Assembly: GCF_000246855.1 (NCBI RefSeq)
Contig: NC_016609.1
Span: forward strand, 2,480,001-2,544,000
Direction of reading: 5' to 3'
From: Niastella koreensis GR20-10
GTDB taxonomy: Bacteria > Bacteroidota > Bacteroidia > Chitinophagales > Chitinophagaceae
Length of the DNA: 64,000 nt
Shown here: in pieces, positions 50,116 to 58,442 of the stretch
Layout: each line of letters opens with the position of its first letter
Numbering within the stretch: position 1 is the first letter of the stretch
The notes under the pieces: generated by a model
The model's input: only the letters and a program-made list of their open reading frames with translations
Database searches by the model: none
What the model was told of the DNA's origin: nothing
Translations under genes and position numbers: made by a program

Positions 50116-51417
50116 ATGTCTGAATTGAAGAGTTCTCCGTTTTTATTGTATTCTGACGGAAAAGGAAACATTTTTGAGGATACCACTTTGTATACTACCG
50201 GCAGGGCCGGCTGGGACGCCTATGAGGTGCCCGTAGAAGACTGGATCCTGCTGCCCGATGGGGGCTCCCTGTACGAATTGCCCGGCCGCCGGGGTATCGG
50301 GATTGACGTAATTACCGGCGAAATGCGCCTGTGTGATAAAGGCTGGGCCGTAGCGGCATTTATTCCACCCGCCCACACTGGTTTGTTCCTGGCAGCTTAC
50401 GAAACGGCGCCCGACGCGCCTACCCTGCCCCTGTTCTGCTATACGGCAGTAGGCTGGCATAATGAGCAGTTTTTTGTGCCGGCGGTGCGTATTGAGCAGG
50501 ATATCAGGCAGGAATGTGCCGGTTTCGACCCTGAGAGCATCGAATCGGGGGTGGAAAAGTTCCTGAAAGCCTATCCCCACAACCGGCTGGTAAAACACCT
50601 GGCCGATAATTGTTGCTTAACGTATCATTGTCCCGCCGCCCGTAACTATTTTATGGGCCGCTGGGAATGTCCCATCCCTTCTTCCCCCGCCTGTAACGCC
50701 AATTGTATTGGTTGTATCTCGTTTCAGCCGCAGGAAGAGGAAATTGTTTCAACCCAGGACCGCCTCACGTTTAAACCTACTGCCGAAGAAATTGTGGAAT
50801 TCACCGTTCCGCACCTGGAATCGGCGCCCTACCCCATTGTGAGTTTTGGCCAGGGTTGTGAAGGCGAACCCCTGCTGATGTGGGAAACCATCCGCGAAAG
50901 CATTATTGAAATACGTAAGCATACCAGCAAGGGCAGCATCAACATCAACACCAATGGCAGCAAACCCGCTGCAGTGAAAGCTTTGTGCGAAGCAGGACTG
51001 AATTCCATCCGGGTAAGTTTGAACTCGGCACGCAAACATATTTATGAAGCGTATTACCGCCCCAATAATTACCAGTTTGAAGATATTGTTGAAAGCTTAA
51101 AAGTGATGCGCAGCTACAATGGCTGGGCCAGCATCAACTATTTTGTTTTCCCCGGCATGACGGATTGTGAGGAAGAATATGAAGCCCTGCGCAAACTGAT
51201 TATCGATACCGGCCTGAACATGATCCAGTGGCGTAATTTCAACATCGATCCCGATTGGTACATGGGCAAAATAGGCGCTTATGAAACCGGAGATTTATTA
51301 GGCGTAAAACAATTGCAGGAGCTGATTCATGAGGAATTTCCACACGTAAAGTTCGGCTATTTCAACCCCTCGATGGAAAGGATCAGGGGAAATTACGAGG
51401 AAGATTTCGCGCATTAA
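50116..51417 (+). CDS. Radical SAM protein
   Basis: A 433-residue protein. The start at 50116 (MSELKSSPFLLYSDGKGN) is preferred to a longer frame. The first 180 residues are a non-catalytic domain of unknown fold. The Fe-S cluster motif CNANCIGC (CxxxCxxC) follows, with FGQGCEGEPLLMWE, NINTNGSKPAAVKALCEAG and RVSLNSARKHIYEAYYRP as usual barrel motifs. Two other cysteines (CLTYHCP and WECP) precede the motif. The reaction is unknown. It ends at a strong terminator. Confidence 0.88.
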   Translation: MSELKSSPFLLYSDGKGNIFEDTTLYTTGRAGWDAYEVPVEDWILLPDGGSLYELPGRRGIGIDVITGEMRLCDKGWAVAAFIPPAHTGLFLAAYETAPDAPTLPLFCYTAVGWHNEQFFVPAVRIEQDIRQECAGFDPESIESGVEKFLKAYPHNRLVKHLADNCCLTYHCPAARNYFMGRWECPIPSSPACNANCIGCISFQPQEEEIVSTQDRLTFKPTAEEIVEFTVPHLESAPYPIVSFGQGCEGEPLLMWETIRESIIEIRKHTSKGSININTNGSKPAAVKALCEAGLNSIRVSLNSARKHIYEAYYRPNNYQFEDIVESLKVMRSYNGWASINYFVFPGMTDCEEEYEALRKLIIDTGLNMIQWRNFNIDPDWYMGKIGAYETGDLLGVKQLQELIHEEFPHVKFGYFNPSMERIRGNYEEDFAH

Positions 51418-51438
51418 GCGCCACTATATACGAAAATC

Positions 51439-51476
51439 AGAAAGCCCCGGCGGTAAACGCCGGGGCTTTCTTTATA
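51439..51476. terminator. Bidirectional terminator
   Basis: AGAAAGCCCCGGCG (51439-51452) pairs exactly with CGCCGGGGCTTTCT (51458-51471) around a 5-nt loop. It lies between the radical SAM gene (+) and the gene ending at 51518 (-). Confidence 0.92.
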
Positions 51477-51517
51477 AAACACTCTATGATGATTGACTGA
51501 ACTGCGAACCTGAGTTA

Positions 51518-51934
51518 TTACTTCACTTTGCTGATCACTGTTTCTTCCAAAAAGGTGTGCTTTCTGTTGATGTTGTATGCTTCGTAAGCACCGGTCTTTT
51601 TAGATTTTACAATCACAGTAAGATTTTCATCTATATCGCTGATATCTGAAGATTTCAACAGGAATTTTTTAGTTAAACCAGCGGCGCCTTTGAAGGCTGC
51701 ATTATACAGTATATTACCAGCTTCATCGCGGAAAGATACAGTATACTCATCATCTACGTTGATCAGGTTTAACTCGAATACGGGTTGATTATCCACGTTT
51801 CCGATGAACTTGAATTCAGTATTAGCGGGTTTTTCTTTTTCACCACCATTAGCCAGTGCTGTTGCAGAAAATGCTACAGTTAAGGCAATTGCTACGATGG
51901 CTAATCTGCTAAAATTCTTCAAATTCGTTTTCAT
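51518..51934 (-). CDS. Secreted protein of unknown function
   Basis: A 138-residue exported protein with a signal peptide (LAIVAIALTVAFSATALA). The mature part is beta-rich: FKFIGNVDNQPVFELNLIN, EYTVSFRDEAGNILYNAAF and ENLTVIVKSKKTGAYEAYNI. A similar small exported family is common in Chitinophagaceae but I know no function. A minus-strand promoter box, TATGTTTG, lies at 51972-51979. Confidence 0.65.
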   Translation of the reverse strand: MKTNLKNFSRLAIVAIALTVAFSATALANGGEKEKPANTEFKFIGNVDNQPVFELNLINVDDEYTVSFRDEAGNILYNAAFKGAAGLTKKFLLKSSDISDIDENLTVIVKSKKTGAYEAYNINRKHTFLEETVISKVK

Positions 51935-51971
51935 AATTGTATGTTTTAAGGTTTGTTTCGTTTTGATGATG

Positions 51972-51979
51972 CAAACATA
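51972..51979 (-). promoter_or_regulatory. Promoter -7 box for the secreted protein gene
   Basis: On the minus strand TATGTTTG matches TAnnTTTG. The leader would be about 33 nt. Confidence 0.4.
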
Positions 51980-52204
51980 CTGCAGGTTTTTGCCTCTTTA
52001 AAACCAACTCAAGGCCATTTTTAGGATGGTTAAGCCCCCTATGAAAAGTTAAAATCCTTGCCGGATAAGGGTTTTGCGAAAAAGGCACCATGATGCCCAA
52101 GGCCATTTTGGCCGGTAAAAAAAAGTTGAAAAATGCTATTTAAGTGTTTTTTTGACGCATAAATAGAGCGAATAGCGTATAAAGGCGAACGTTTGTAAGG
52201 GAAT

Positions 52205-52297
52205 AGCTTCAGGCTGCAAGCTAATACAGGGTGCCGCGACGGCTTACAGCTTGATGCTTGCAGCTTGGAGCTGTTTTCGGCTTACAGCTTACAGCTA
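52205..52297. repeat. Fold-back repeat, AAGCTGTAAGC/GCTTACAGC words
   Basis: AGCTTCAGGCTGCAAGC in the left arm, then GGCTTACAGCTTGATGC, TTGCAGCTTGGAGC and GGCTTACAGCTTACAGC. It lies upstream of the DinB promoter box, in the gap 51935-52330. Confidence 0.75.
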
Positions 52298-52302
52298 TAT
52301 CC

Positions 52303-52310
52303 TACATTTG
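52303..52310 (+). promoter_or_regulatory. Promoter -7 box for the DinB gene
   Basis: TACATTTG matches TAnnTTTG and ends 20 nt before the start at 52331. Confidence 0.45.
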
Positions 52311-52330
52311 TGGTATTAAACCAAACGAGT

Positions 52331-52858
52331 ATGCAATTTGCCATAGAAAACGCACTTCCTGTGCTGGAAAGAACACCCCAGGTAATGGAAACCCTGTTAT
52401 ACGGACTGGGAGATGAATGGGTCAATAGTAATGAAGGTGGTGATACCTGGACGCCTGTTGATATTATTGCGCATTTAATATTTGGCGAACAAACCGACTG
52501 GATACCACGGGTGCTGGTTATTATGGGCGAAGGCGGAAAGGAGTTTGTGCCTTTTGATATGGAAGGCCATCATGCCATAAAGAAAGGTAAAACAATGAAC
52601 CAGCTGCTGGATGAGTTTAAGATCTTGCGAAAAGATAACCTGGCCTTTTTAAAATCAATGGAGGTTACCAACGAATCCCTTGACCGTACAGGTATACATC
52701 CCATACTCGGTACCGTAACCTTACGACAGTTACTGGCCTCGTGGGTGGTGCACGATCTTACGCATATCCATCAGCTAAGCCGGGTTATGGCTAAACAATA
52801 CACGGACGCTGTTGGGCCGTGGACGCAGTTTATGGGAGTTCTTGGGGGGAAGAGATAG
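52331..52858 (+). CDS. DinB-family four-helix protein
   Basis: A 175-residue protein of the DinB/YfiT-like superfamily. The start at 52331 (MQFAIENALPVLERTP) is preferred to a longer frame through a repeat. WTPVDIIAHLIFGE and WVVHDLTHIHQLSRVMA carry the histidines of the metal site. Members of this fold transfer thiols or bind metal; the actual reaction here is unknown. Its stop is followed directly by a repeat. TauE follows downstream. Confidence 0.88.
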   Translation: MQFAIENALPVLERTPQVMETLLYGLGDEWVNSNEGGDTWTPVDIIAHLIFGEQTDWIPRVLVIMGEGGKEFVPFDMEGHHAIKKGKTMNQLLDEFKILRKDNLAFLKSMEVTNESLDRTGIHPILGTVTLRQLLASWVVHDLTHIHQLSRVMAKQYTDAVGPWTQFMGVLGGKR

Positions 52859-52917
52859 GAAATTAGAAATGAAAAATGTAAAATGTGGAATGCCTTTCAC
52901 GTTTCAGGTTTCACGAT
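52856..52917. repeat. Direct repeat, AAATGAAAAATGTAAAATG words
   Basis: GAAATTAGAAATGAAAAATG and TAAAATGTGGAATG, then TTTCACGTTTCAGGTTTCACG. The block starts at the DinB stop (52856-52858). Confidence 0.65.
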
Positions 52918-52923
52918 TATATC

Positions 52924-53688
52924 ATGACAATAGATTTGATCCTTCTTTGCATATTCGCTTTTCTGGCAGGCTTTACTGATGCTATCGCCGGTGGTGGCGG
53001 ATTGATACAAACACCCGCGGCATTGGTGTTACTGCCGCAATACCCTTTGGCTACGGTGTTAGGGACGTTAAAGATCCCCTCGTTTAGCGGCACCAGTATT
53101 GCTACTGCCCAATATGTACGCCGGGTGCCGGTGAACTGGTTATTGATCGGGTTAATGGCCATTATGGCGTTTTGCGCCGCCTTTGCCGGTTCTACTTTAC
53201 TTACCCATGTAAACAACAGCTTTATGAAGCCGCTGTTGTTGTTTATGCTGATCGTTGTAGCCATTTACACCTTTACCAATAAAAAGTTTGGCGATCATCT
53301 TGAAAAAGATCATTCCTTTAAGCAACAGGTGATCTATTCCCTGCTCATCAGTTTAATTATTGGGTTTTATGATGGGTTTATTGGTCCGGGTGCAGGTAGT
53401 TTCCTGATCCTCGCATTTATTGGCCTGCTGGGTTTTGATTTTTTAAAAGCAAGCGCCCACGCCAAGTTTGTAAACCTGGCCACTAACCTGGGTTCAATCA
53501 CCTTTTTTATGCTGAGTGGCAAGATCATTTTTGCCATTGCTTTACCCATGGCTGCCTGTAATGCCCTGGGTGGCTGGGTGGGCGCACGGCTGGCTATTTT
53601 AAAAGGCAATTCATTTATCAGGATCTTCTTTTTGATCGTTGTATGCGCTACTGTTATTCGGTTTGCCTACGACGTGTGGTTTAAATAA
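52924..53688 (+). CDS. TauE/SafE-family permease
   Basis: A 254-residue membrane protein with about seven to eight helices. The start at 52924 gives MTIDLILLCIFAFLAGFTDA. The family words GFTDAIAGGGGLI and FYDGFIGPGAGSFLILAFIG, and HAKFVNLATNLGSI are clear. It should export sulfite, sulfoacetate or another small anion. The stop is in a repeat. It follows the DinB gene by 65 nt; no functional link is evident. Confidence 0.92.
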   Translation: MTIDLILLCIFAFLAGFTDAIAGGGGLIQTPAALVLLPQYPLATVLGTLKIPSFSGTSIATAQYVRRVPVNWLLIGLMAIMAFCAAFAGSTLLTHVNNSFMKPLLLFMLIVVAIYTFTNKKFGDHLEKDHSFKQQVIYSLLISLIIGFYDGFIGPGAGSFLILAFIGLLGFDFLKASAHAKFVNLATNLGSITFFMLSGKIIFAIALPMAACNALGGWVGARLAILKGNSFIRIFFLIVVCATVIRFAYDVWFK

Positions 53689-53816
53689 GTTGACGGGTTA
53701 ACACGTTGACGGGTTAACAAAGTGGGATAATAAACTGTTAAAGTTTAATAAATCTCCTTTGTGTTAATCAACTTTCTTTCCTTGTCAACGTTTCAACCTG
53801 TTAACCCTTTCAACTA
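53687..53816. repeat. Fold-back repeat, GTTGACGGGTTAACA words
   Basis: AGTTGACGGGTTAACACG and TTGACGGGTTAACAAAG in the left arm; CTTGTCAACG, TTCAACCTGTTAACCC and TTTCAACT in the right. It begins at the stop codon of the TauE gene. Confidence 0.8.
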
Positions 53817-53846
53817 ATATTGTTATCTTAGAGTAATTTATTCAAG

Positions 53847-54746
53847 ATGATGACGCCGACACACATACAGGAATCTGAATCAAAGAAAAATATCCAGGCC
53901 GGCAGTTATACCGCATTGGTGGTAGCACTGATGCTGTGTATTTTCTTTTTTGTAAAATGGGGCATGCCGCCATTACCTGAACCTCCTGTTGAAGAAGGGT
54001 TGGAAGTGAACCTGGGAAACAGTGATATAGGTATGGGTAACGATCAGCCTTTTGAGCCCGGTTCACCGGCGCCTGCCAGCCAGCAGGAAACCTATACGCC
54101 ACCCAAAGTGGCCGAACCTGCCAAAGAAGATGTAAAAGATATCGAGACCAACGATAAAGACGCAGAAGCGCCTGAAATAAAAAAGCCGCCTGTTGTAAAA
54201 CCGGAAGCTACCAAAGTGCCTGAAAAGGAAGTGGTGAAAAGTAAGCCGGTAAAAACACCAAAGCCGGTTGTAGAAAACCCACCGCCGCCAGTTCCCCACC
54301 CAAAAGCGGTGTTTAAAGGGGTAAATGGCAATGGTACTGGTGGCAATGAAGCTGCTACCTACAAAAAAGGCGGCAGCGAAGGCATTGCCGGCGGCCGTGG
54401 CGACCAGGGAGCACCCGGTGGCAACCCCGATTCAAAGAATTATAAGGGCGGTGGCCATGGTTCAGGGATCGCTATTAAAAGTGGTTTAAACGGCCGTACT
54501 TTTACCCGCATGCCTTCTTACACCGATGAGTTTAATGAAGACGCCACCATTGCCGTGGACATCAGGGTGAATCAGAACGGGGATGTGATCAGTGCTACCT
54601 ATCAGCCCAGAGGGTCCACTACTTCAGAAAGTTTTTATAAAGAAAAGGCCATTGACCTGGTTCGCCGGTCAAAACTGAACGCCAATCCCAATGGCCCCGA
54701 GGAGCAAACCGGGACCGTACAGGTTAAGTTTAAGGTGCGGGTATAA
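53847..54746 (+). CDS. TonB-like periplasm-spanning protein
   Basis: A 299-residue protein. One membrane helix at residues 22-40 (YTALVVALMLCIFFFVKW). A long proline, lysine and glutamate-rich linker (about 45-155) and a glycine-rich segment (about 155-215) precede a C-terminal domain (about 216-299; GRTFTRMPSYTDEFNEDATI and VDIRVNQNGDVISATYQPRG). This is the layout of an energy transducer of the TonB/TolA type. ExbB and ExbD are not next to it. It could serve the two TonB-dependent receptors of the window. Confidence 0.78.
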   Translation: MMTPTHIQESESKKNIQAGSYTALVVALMLCIFFFVKWGMPPLPEPPVEEGLEVNLGNSDIGMGNDQPFEPGSPAPASQQETYTPPKVAEPAKEDVKDIETNDKDAEAPEIKKPPVVKPEATKVPEKEVVKSKPVKTPKPVVENPPPPVPHPKAVFKGVNGNGTGGNEAATYKKGGSEGIAGGRGDQGAPGGNPDSKNYKGGGHGSGIAIKSGLNGRTFTRMPSYTDEFNEDATIAVDIRVNQNGDVISATYQPRGSTTSESFYKEKAIDLVRRSKLNANPNGPEEQTGTVQVKFKVRV

Positions 54747-54756
54747 TGTATTAAGA

Positions 54757-54782
54757 CCCGCCTACGCCAGGGCTTCGGCGGG
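54757..54782. repeat. GC-rich intergenic hairpin
   Basis: CCCGCC (54757-54762) and GGCGGG (54777-54782) with further pairing of GCC and GGC inside. This hairpin sequence is familiar from other Bacteroidota. Confidence 0.6.
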
Positions 54783-54808
54783 CGAAGCTTACTAATCCTT
54801 TATATACG

Positions 54809-54853
54809 AAGTCCGAAAGAAATACACTATTCATTTCTTTCGGACTTTTCTTT
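54809..54853 (+). terminator. Terminator after the TonB-like gene
   Basis: AAGTCCGAAAGAAA (54809-54822) pairs exactly with TTTCTTTCGGACTT (54834-54847), followed by TTCTTTT. The folC promoter box starts one base after the T run. Confidence 0.85.
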
Positions 54854-54861
54854 TAGCTTTG
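54854..54861 (+). promoter_or_regulatory. Promoter -7 box for folC
   Basis: TAGCTTTG matches TAnnTTTG. It overlaps the end of the preceding terminator region. The leader would be about 12 nt. Confidence 0.45.
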
Positions 54862-54878
54862 TCGGCCTAATTATACCG

Positions 54879-56168
54879 ATGAACTACGAGCAAGCGACGA
54901 ACTATTTGTTTACCCGGCTGCCAATGTTCAGCCGCATAGGCGCAGCTGCCTATAAAAAGGACCTTACCAATACCCTTCGGCTTTGTGAACATTTAGGCAA
55001 TCCGCAAACAAAGTTCAAATCAATCCACATTGCCGGCACCAATGGCAAGGGATCTACCAGCCATATGCTGGCGGCCGTGCTGCAAACGGCCGGTTACAAA
55101 ACCGGTTTATACACTTCCCCGCACCTGCGCGATTTCAGGGAACGGTTCCGCGTAAATGGCGAAATGATCGACAAGGATTTTGTGGTTGAATTTGTAGAGC
55201 GTATTCAACCCGTCATCGATGAAATAGAACCCTCGTTCTTTGAGATCACCGTAGCCATGGCCTTTGAATATTTTGTTCAGCAAGGTGTTGACATTGCCGT
55301 GATAGAGACCGGTCTTGGCGGCCGGCTGGATTCTACCAACGTAGTTATTCCGGAGGTCTCCGTAATTACCAATATTGGCTGGGACCATATGAACCTGCTG
55401 GGCGATACCCTGAGCGCTATTGCCTATGAAAAGGCCGGAATCATTAAAGCCGGAGTACCTGTAGTGATTGGTGAAACGTCTGAGGAATCAAAACCTGTGT
55501 TTGAACAGGTGGCCGGCGAAAAGAATGCGCCCCTATATTTTGCCGATACCCAGCGCTATGTGGCCGAATGGAAATATGAACACCATCAACTAAAGTTGGA
55601 GGTTGCCACTTCCAGCCCTGATGTGCGTAATTCTTACCAGCTCGATCTGCCAGGGTATTATCAAACCAAGAACTGTATTACCGTGCTGGAAGTAATTTAT
55701 CATTTACAAAAGGCCGGGTATAAAATAACGGAAGAACACATACAACAGGCCTTGCGCCAGGTGAAAAAGCTCACCGGGTTACATGGCCGCTGGGAAGTGA
55801 TCCATGCCAATCCCGTGGTGGTGCTCGACGTGGGACATAATGAAGAGGGCATTAAACAGATCACTGCGCAAATTGAGATCAGCGAATACCAGCATCTGCA
55901 TATTGTGATAGGGCTGGTGAAAGATAAAGAAATTGAAAAAGTGTTGACTTTATTACCCAAAGAGGCAACGTATTATTTTGCCGCCGCACAAATACCGCGC
56001 GCATTACCCGCCAACGAACTCGCTGCCAGGGCGCATGCTGTTGGCTTAAACGGTCATGCATACAGTGATGTAAATACCGCTGTGAAAGAAGCTATGCACC
56101 GGGCGGAGAAGAAAGATATGATCCTTGTGTGTGGAAGTGTGTTTGTGGTAGGGGAAGTTAGTTTATAA
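54879..56168 (+). CDS. folC: Folylpolyglutamate synthase/dihydrofolate synthase
   Basis: A 429-residue ATP-dependent ligase that adds glutamate to folate or makes dihydrofolate from dihydropteroate. The ATP loop is IAGTNGKGSTSHML. HLRDFRERFRVNGEMI, TGLGGRLDSTNVV and SVITNIGWDHMNLLG are further family motifs, and EVIHANPVVVLDVGHNEEGI lies at the ATPase-ligase domain boundary. Typical full length. Its stop is directly followed by a repeat block that reaches almost to the convergent Nudix gene. Confidence 0.96.
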   Translation: MNYEQATNYLFTRLPMFSRIGAAAYKKDLTNTLRLCEHLGNPQTKFKSIHIAGTNGKGSTSHMLAAVLQTAGYKTGLYTSPHLRDFRERFRVNGEMIDKDFVVEFVERIQPVIDEIEPSFFEITVAMAFEYFVQQGVDIAVIETGLGGRLDSTNVVIPEVSVITNIGWDHMNLLGDTLSAIAYEKAGIIKAGVPVVIGETSEESKPVFEQVAGEKNAPLYFADTQRYVAEWKYEHHQLKLEVATSSPDVRNSYQLDLPGYYQTKNCITVLEVIYHLQKAGYKITEEHIQQALRQVKKLTGLHGRWEVIHANPVVVLDVGHNEEGIKQITAQIEISEYQHLHIVIGLVKDKEIEKVLTLLPKEATYYFAAAQIPRALPANELAARAHAVGLNGHAYSDVNTAVKEAMHRAEKKDMILVCGSVFVVGEVSL

Positions 56169-56257
56169 GTTCCAGGTTCAGAGTTCCAAGTTCCAAGTTC
56201 CAAGTTCCAAGTTCCAAGTTCCAAGTTTAGGGTTGTTTAAACCCTGAACCTGGAACT
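56168..56257. repeat. Tandem heptamer array with a 14-bp flanking inverted repeat
   Basis: The heptamer AGTTCCA (or one-base variants) repeats six times in register after the first 14 nt. AGTTCCAGGTTCAG (56168-56181) and its exact complement (56244-56257) enclose it. AGGGTT and AACCCT form an apical mini-hairpin. The block starts at the folC stop and ends 6 nt before the Nudix stop. Confidence 0.9.
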
Positions 56258-56262
56258 AAATA

Positions 56263-56820
56263 TTAAAACTTTAATTCTCCCAATTTAGCCAAAGCATACA
56301 TGATAGTAGTCACATGCATACTCTGAACAATCTGATTATCGCGCAGGAGTTGTTTTAATTCATCCATGGTTACCAGGTGGATCTCGATATCTTCGTTGTC
56401 GTCCAGTTCCTGTTCATTTACTTTTTTACCACCGGTTGCCAGGTACATATGCATCCAGTTGTTGTTGGTAGAAGGGTTGGAACTGGTTTTACCCAGGTAC
56501 TCATAATGGGTGAAGGAGTAACCGGTTTCTTCCAGCAGTTCGCGCGCAATGGCTTCTTCATAATTTTTGTCAGTATCATCTACACAGCCACCGGGAATCT
56601 CCAGGTGGGTCTCCCCCAGCCCATGCCGGTATTGCCGTTCCAGAATGATCTTTCCATCTTCCGTGATGGCTACTGCATTTACCCAGGTAGGAAATTCATA
56701 CACGTAATACGGCGTAACCAGTTTTCCATCGGGCCGCTCACAAGTATCCTTCCGCACAGTGAACCATAAATCTTTAAATAAATATTCAGACTTTAATAAT
56801 TTCCATTTGAGATCTCTCAT
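56263..56820 (-). CDS. Nudix hydrolase (ADP-ribose pyrophosphatase-like)
   Basis: A 185-residue Nudix protein. The start at 56820 (MRDLKWKLLKSEYLFKD) is chosen over 56853. LEIPGGCVDDTD and EAIARELLEETGYSF form the Nudix box. RQYRHGLGETHLEIPGG is a motif of ADP-sugar pyrophosphatases. One extra residue lies between the first glycine and the REL segment, and the first glutamate of the standard box is not conserved. It should hydrolyse ADP-ribose or another nucleoside diphosphate sugar. Confidence 0.9.
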   Translation of the reverse strand: MRDLKWKLLKSEYLFKDLWFTVRKDTCERPDGKLVTPYYVYEFPTWVNAVAITEDGKIILERQYRHGLGETHLEIPGGCVDDTDKNYEEAIARELLEETGYSFTHYEYLGKTSSNPSTNNNWMHMYLATGGKKVNEQELDDNEDIEIHLVTMDELKQLLRDNQIVQSMHVTTIMYALAKLGELKF

Positions 56821-56828
56821 GCTTCTTC

Positions 56829-56972
56829 TTTTTAATCGGCAAACGGCAAACACTTCGCGGCCATGTTGCCCTTCGCTCAGCCCTATTAACTAACGATCTT
56901 AAAAACTAACAAACTTAATAACCTACGAACCCAAAAACTTAAAACTTTCAACTTTAAAAATTGATCTTATAA
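56829..56972. repeat. Repeat-rich gap between the Nudix and YfiT-like genes
   Basis: AATCGGCAAACGGCAAAC, then AACTAACGATC, AAAAACTAACAAAC and AACCTACGAACCC words up to ACTTAAAACTTTCAAC. No gene is visible. Confidence 0.6.
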
Positions 56973-57494
56973 CTACCAACCTTTTCTTTCCCTTAACGAA
57001 GTAATATGGGCTACGTGATGGCGTCCATGCCAGGAGTAAGAACCCAGCAGGTAATACAGCGTCATTTCTTTTTTTGCTTCGGGATGAAATACGGTCCGGT
57101 TCCAGGCATCGGCGGGCAGGTTCAGCAGGGCTGAGTGCCAGCGGGTGTGCAAGGCGTATAACAGGGTGATGGAAATATTGATGGGCACCGCTTTTACGTC
57201 GTTCAGTTCGGCCCACAATGATTCCTCGTAGGGTTTAATGGTTGGATTGTTTTCCGTTAATCCCAGTTTAAACCGGATATAGGCATTCATATGGCTGTCG
57301 GCCACATGGTGCACCACCTGTTTTACATTCCAGCCGCCCTCGCGGTAAGGCGTGAGCAGTTGTTTTTCATCCAGGTTCTCGATGGCCGATTCAAGCATGC
57401 CTGGTAAGAATTGAATATCCTGCAGCCATTCGCGTTTTTGTTTGTCGGAAAACGGTTGCGGTTCGTATTTACCGATGGGATAACGTAGATCCAT
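56973..57494 (-). CDS. YfiT/BstA-like DinB-fold metal-binding protein
   Basis: A 173-residue protein of the YfiT subgroup. MDLRYPIGKYEP and WNVKQVVHHVADSHMNAYIR are signature words, and WHGRHHVAHITSLRER carries the other histidines. These proteins have a metal site in the DinB four-helix fold and include bacillithiol transferases. Whether bacillithiol is used here is unknown. It lies downstream of the ABC ATPase with 26 nt between and is probably in one transcript with it. Confidence 0.9.
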   Translation of the reverse strand: MDLRYPIGKYEPQPFSDKQKREWLQDIQFLPGMLESAIENLDEKQLLTPYREGGWNVKQVVHHVADSHMNAYIRFKLGLTENNPTIKPYEESLWAELNDVKAVPINISITLLYALHTRWHSALLNLPADAWNRTVFHPEAKKEMTLYYLLGSYSWHGRHHVAHITSLRERKGW

Positions 57495-57523
57495 AATGTG
57501 ATAATTTGATAATGTGCTAATTA
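57495..57523. repeat. Repeat block, AATGTGATAATTTG words
   Basis: AATGTGATAATTTGATAATG then TGCTAATTA. It fills the gap between the ABC ATPase and YfiT-like genes and includes the stop of the former. It is the reverse complement of words at 30100-30137. Confidence 0.75.
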
Positions 57524-58285
57524 TTTTTCCTCCCGTAAACCGTGTCCGGTCAGGTGAATGAACACGTCTTCGAGGTTGGCTTTCTTTACTTCTTTGGGGC
57601 GTTCAAAACCGGTGGCTACCAAATCGTCGATCAGTTTATCGGGCGTAGCCAGGGCAATGATCTTGCCGGCATCTATGATGGCGATGCGATCGCACAGCAC
57701 TTCGGCTTCATCCATATAGTGCGTGGTAATGATTACGGTAGTGCCTTTTGCGCGGATGGATTGTATCAGGTCCCACAGGTTGCGGCGGGCCTGCGGATCG
57801 AGGCCGGTAGTGGGTTCGTCCAGGAAAATGATCTTTGGATCGTTGATGAGCGTGGTGGCAATGGAAAAACGTTGTTTCTGACCACCGCTCATGTCCTTGT
57901 ATTTGTTTTTGGCCTTGTCTTCGAGGTTCACCATTTTCAGCAGGGCGCGGGCATCTACCTGGCGGTTGTACAACCCGGCAAACAGATCGATCAGCTCCAA
58001 CAGGTTCAAACCAGGGTAAAACCCCGAGGTTTGCAATTGCACGCCAATCAACTGTTTTATTGAATTGGGATCTTTATCGAGGTTGAATCCGTTCACCCAT
58101 ACTTCGCCGGACGTTTTTTCGCGCAGCGTTTCTATGATCTCGAGGGTGGTTGATTTACCGGCGCCGTTGGGACCCAGCAAACCGAATATTTCCCCTTCAT
58201 TCACTTCAAAGCTAATGCCTTTTACGGCCTCGAAACTGCCATAACTTTTGAAAAGGTCTTTTACGGAAATGATCACCTTGCTCAT
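57521..58285 (-). CDS. ABC transporter ATP-binding protein
   Basis: A 254-residue ATPase subunit. Walker A is LLGPNGAGKSTTLE, the signature is MSGGQKQRF, Walker B is IIFLDEPTTGLDP, and the switch histidine is in ITTHYMDEAE. It resembles drug/exporter type ABC ATPases (CcmA group). No membrane permease gene is next to it in the window, either upstream or downstream, although a partner is normally adjacent. Confidence 0.94.
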   Translation of the reverse strand: MSKVIISVKDLFKSYGSFEAVKGISFEVNEGEIFGLLGPNGAGKSTTLEIIETLREKTSGEVWVNGFNLDKDPNSIKQLIGVQLQTSGFYPGLNLLELIDLFAGLYNRQVDARALLKMVNLEDKAKNKYKDMSGGQKQRFSIATTLINDPKIIFLDEPTTGLDPQARRNLWDLIQSIRAKGTTVIITTHYMDEAEVLCDRIAIIDAGKIIALATPDKLIDDLVATGFERPKEVKKANLEDVFIHLTGHGLREEK

Positions 58286-58442
58286 GTACTATTCCTGAAT
58301 TTGGTCCACAAGATAGCCCGAAAGTTTGATACAGAGGGACCGGTTTTTTTATACAAGGGGAGCCGGTTTGTGGATGTTACTTACTGGTTCTTAAGGAGGT
58401 GAGGGAAAGAAATATTGAATCTTGAATATTCAACATTGTCTT

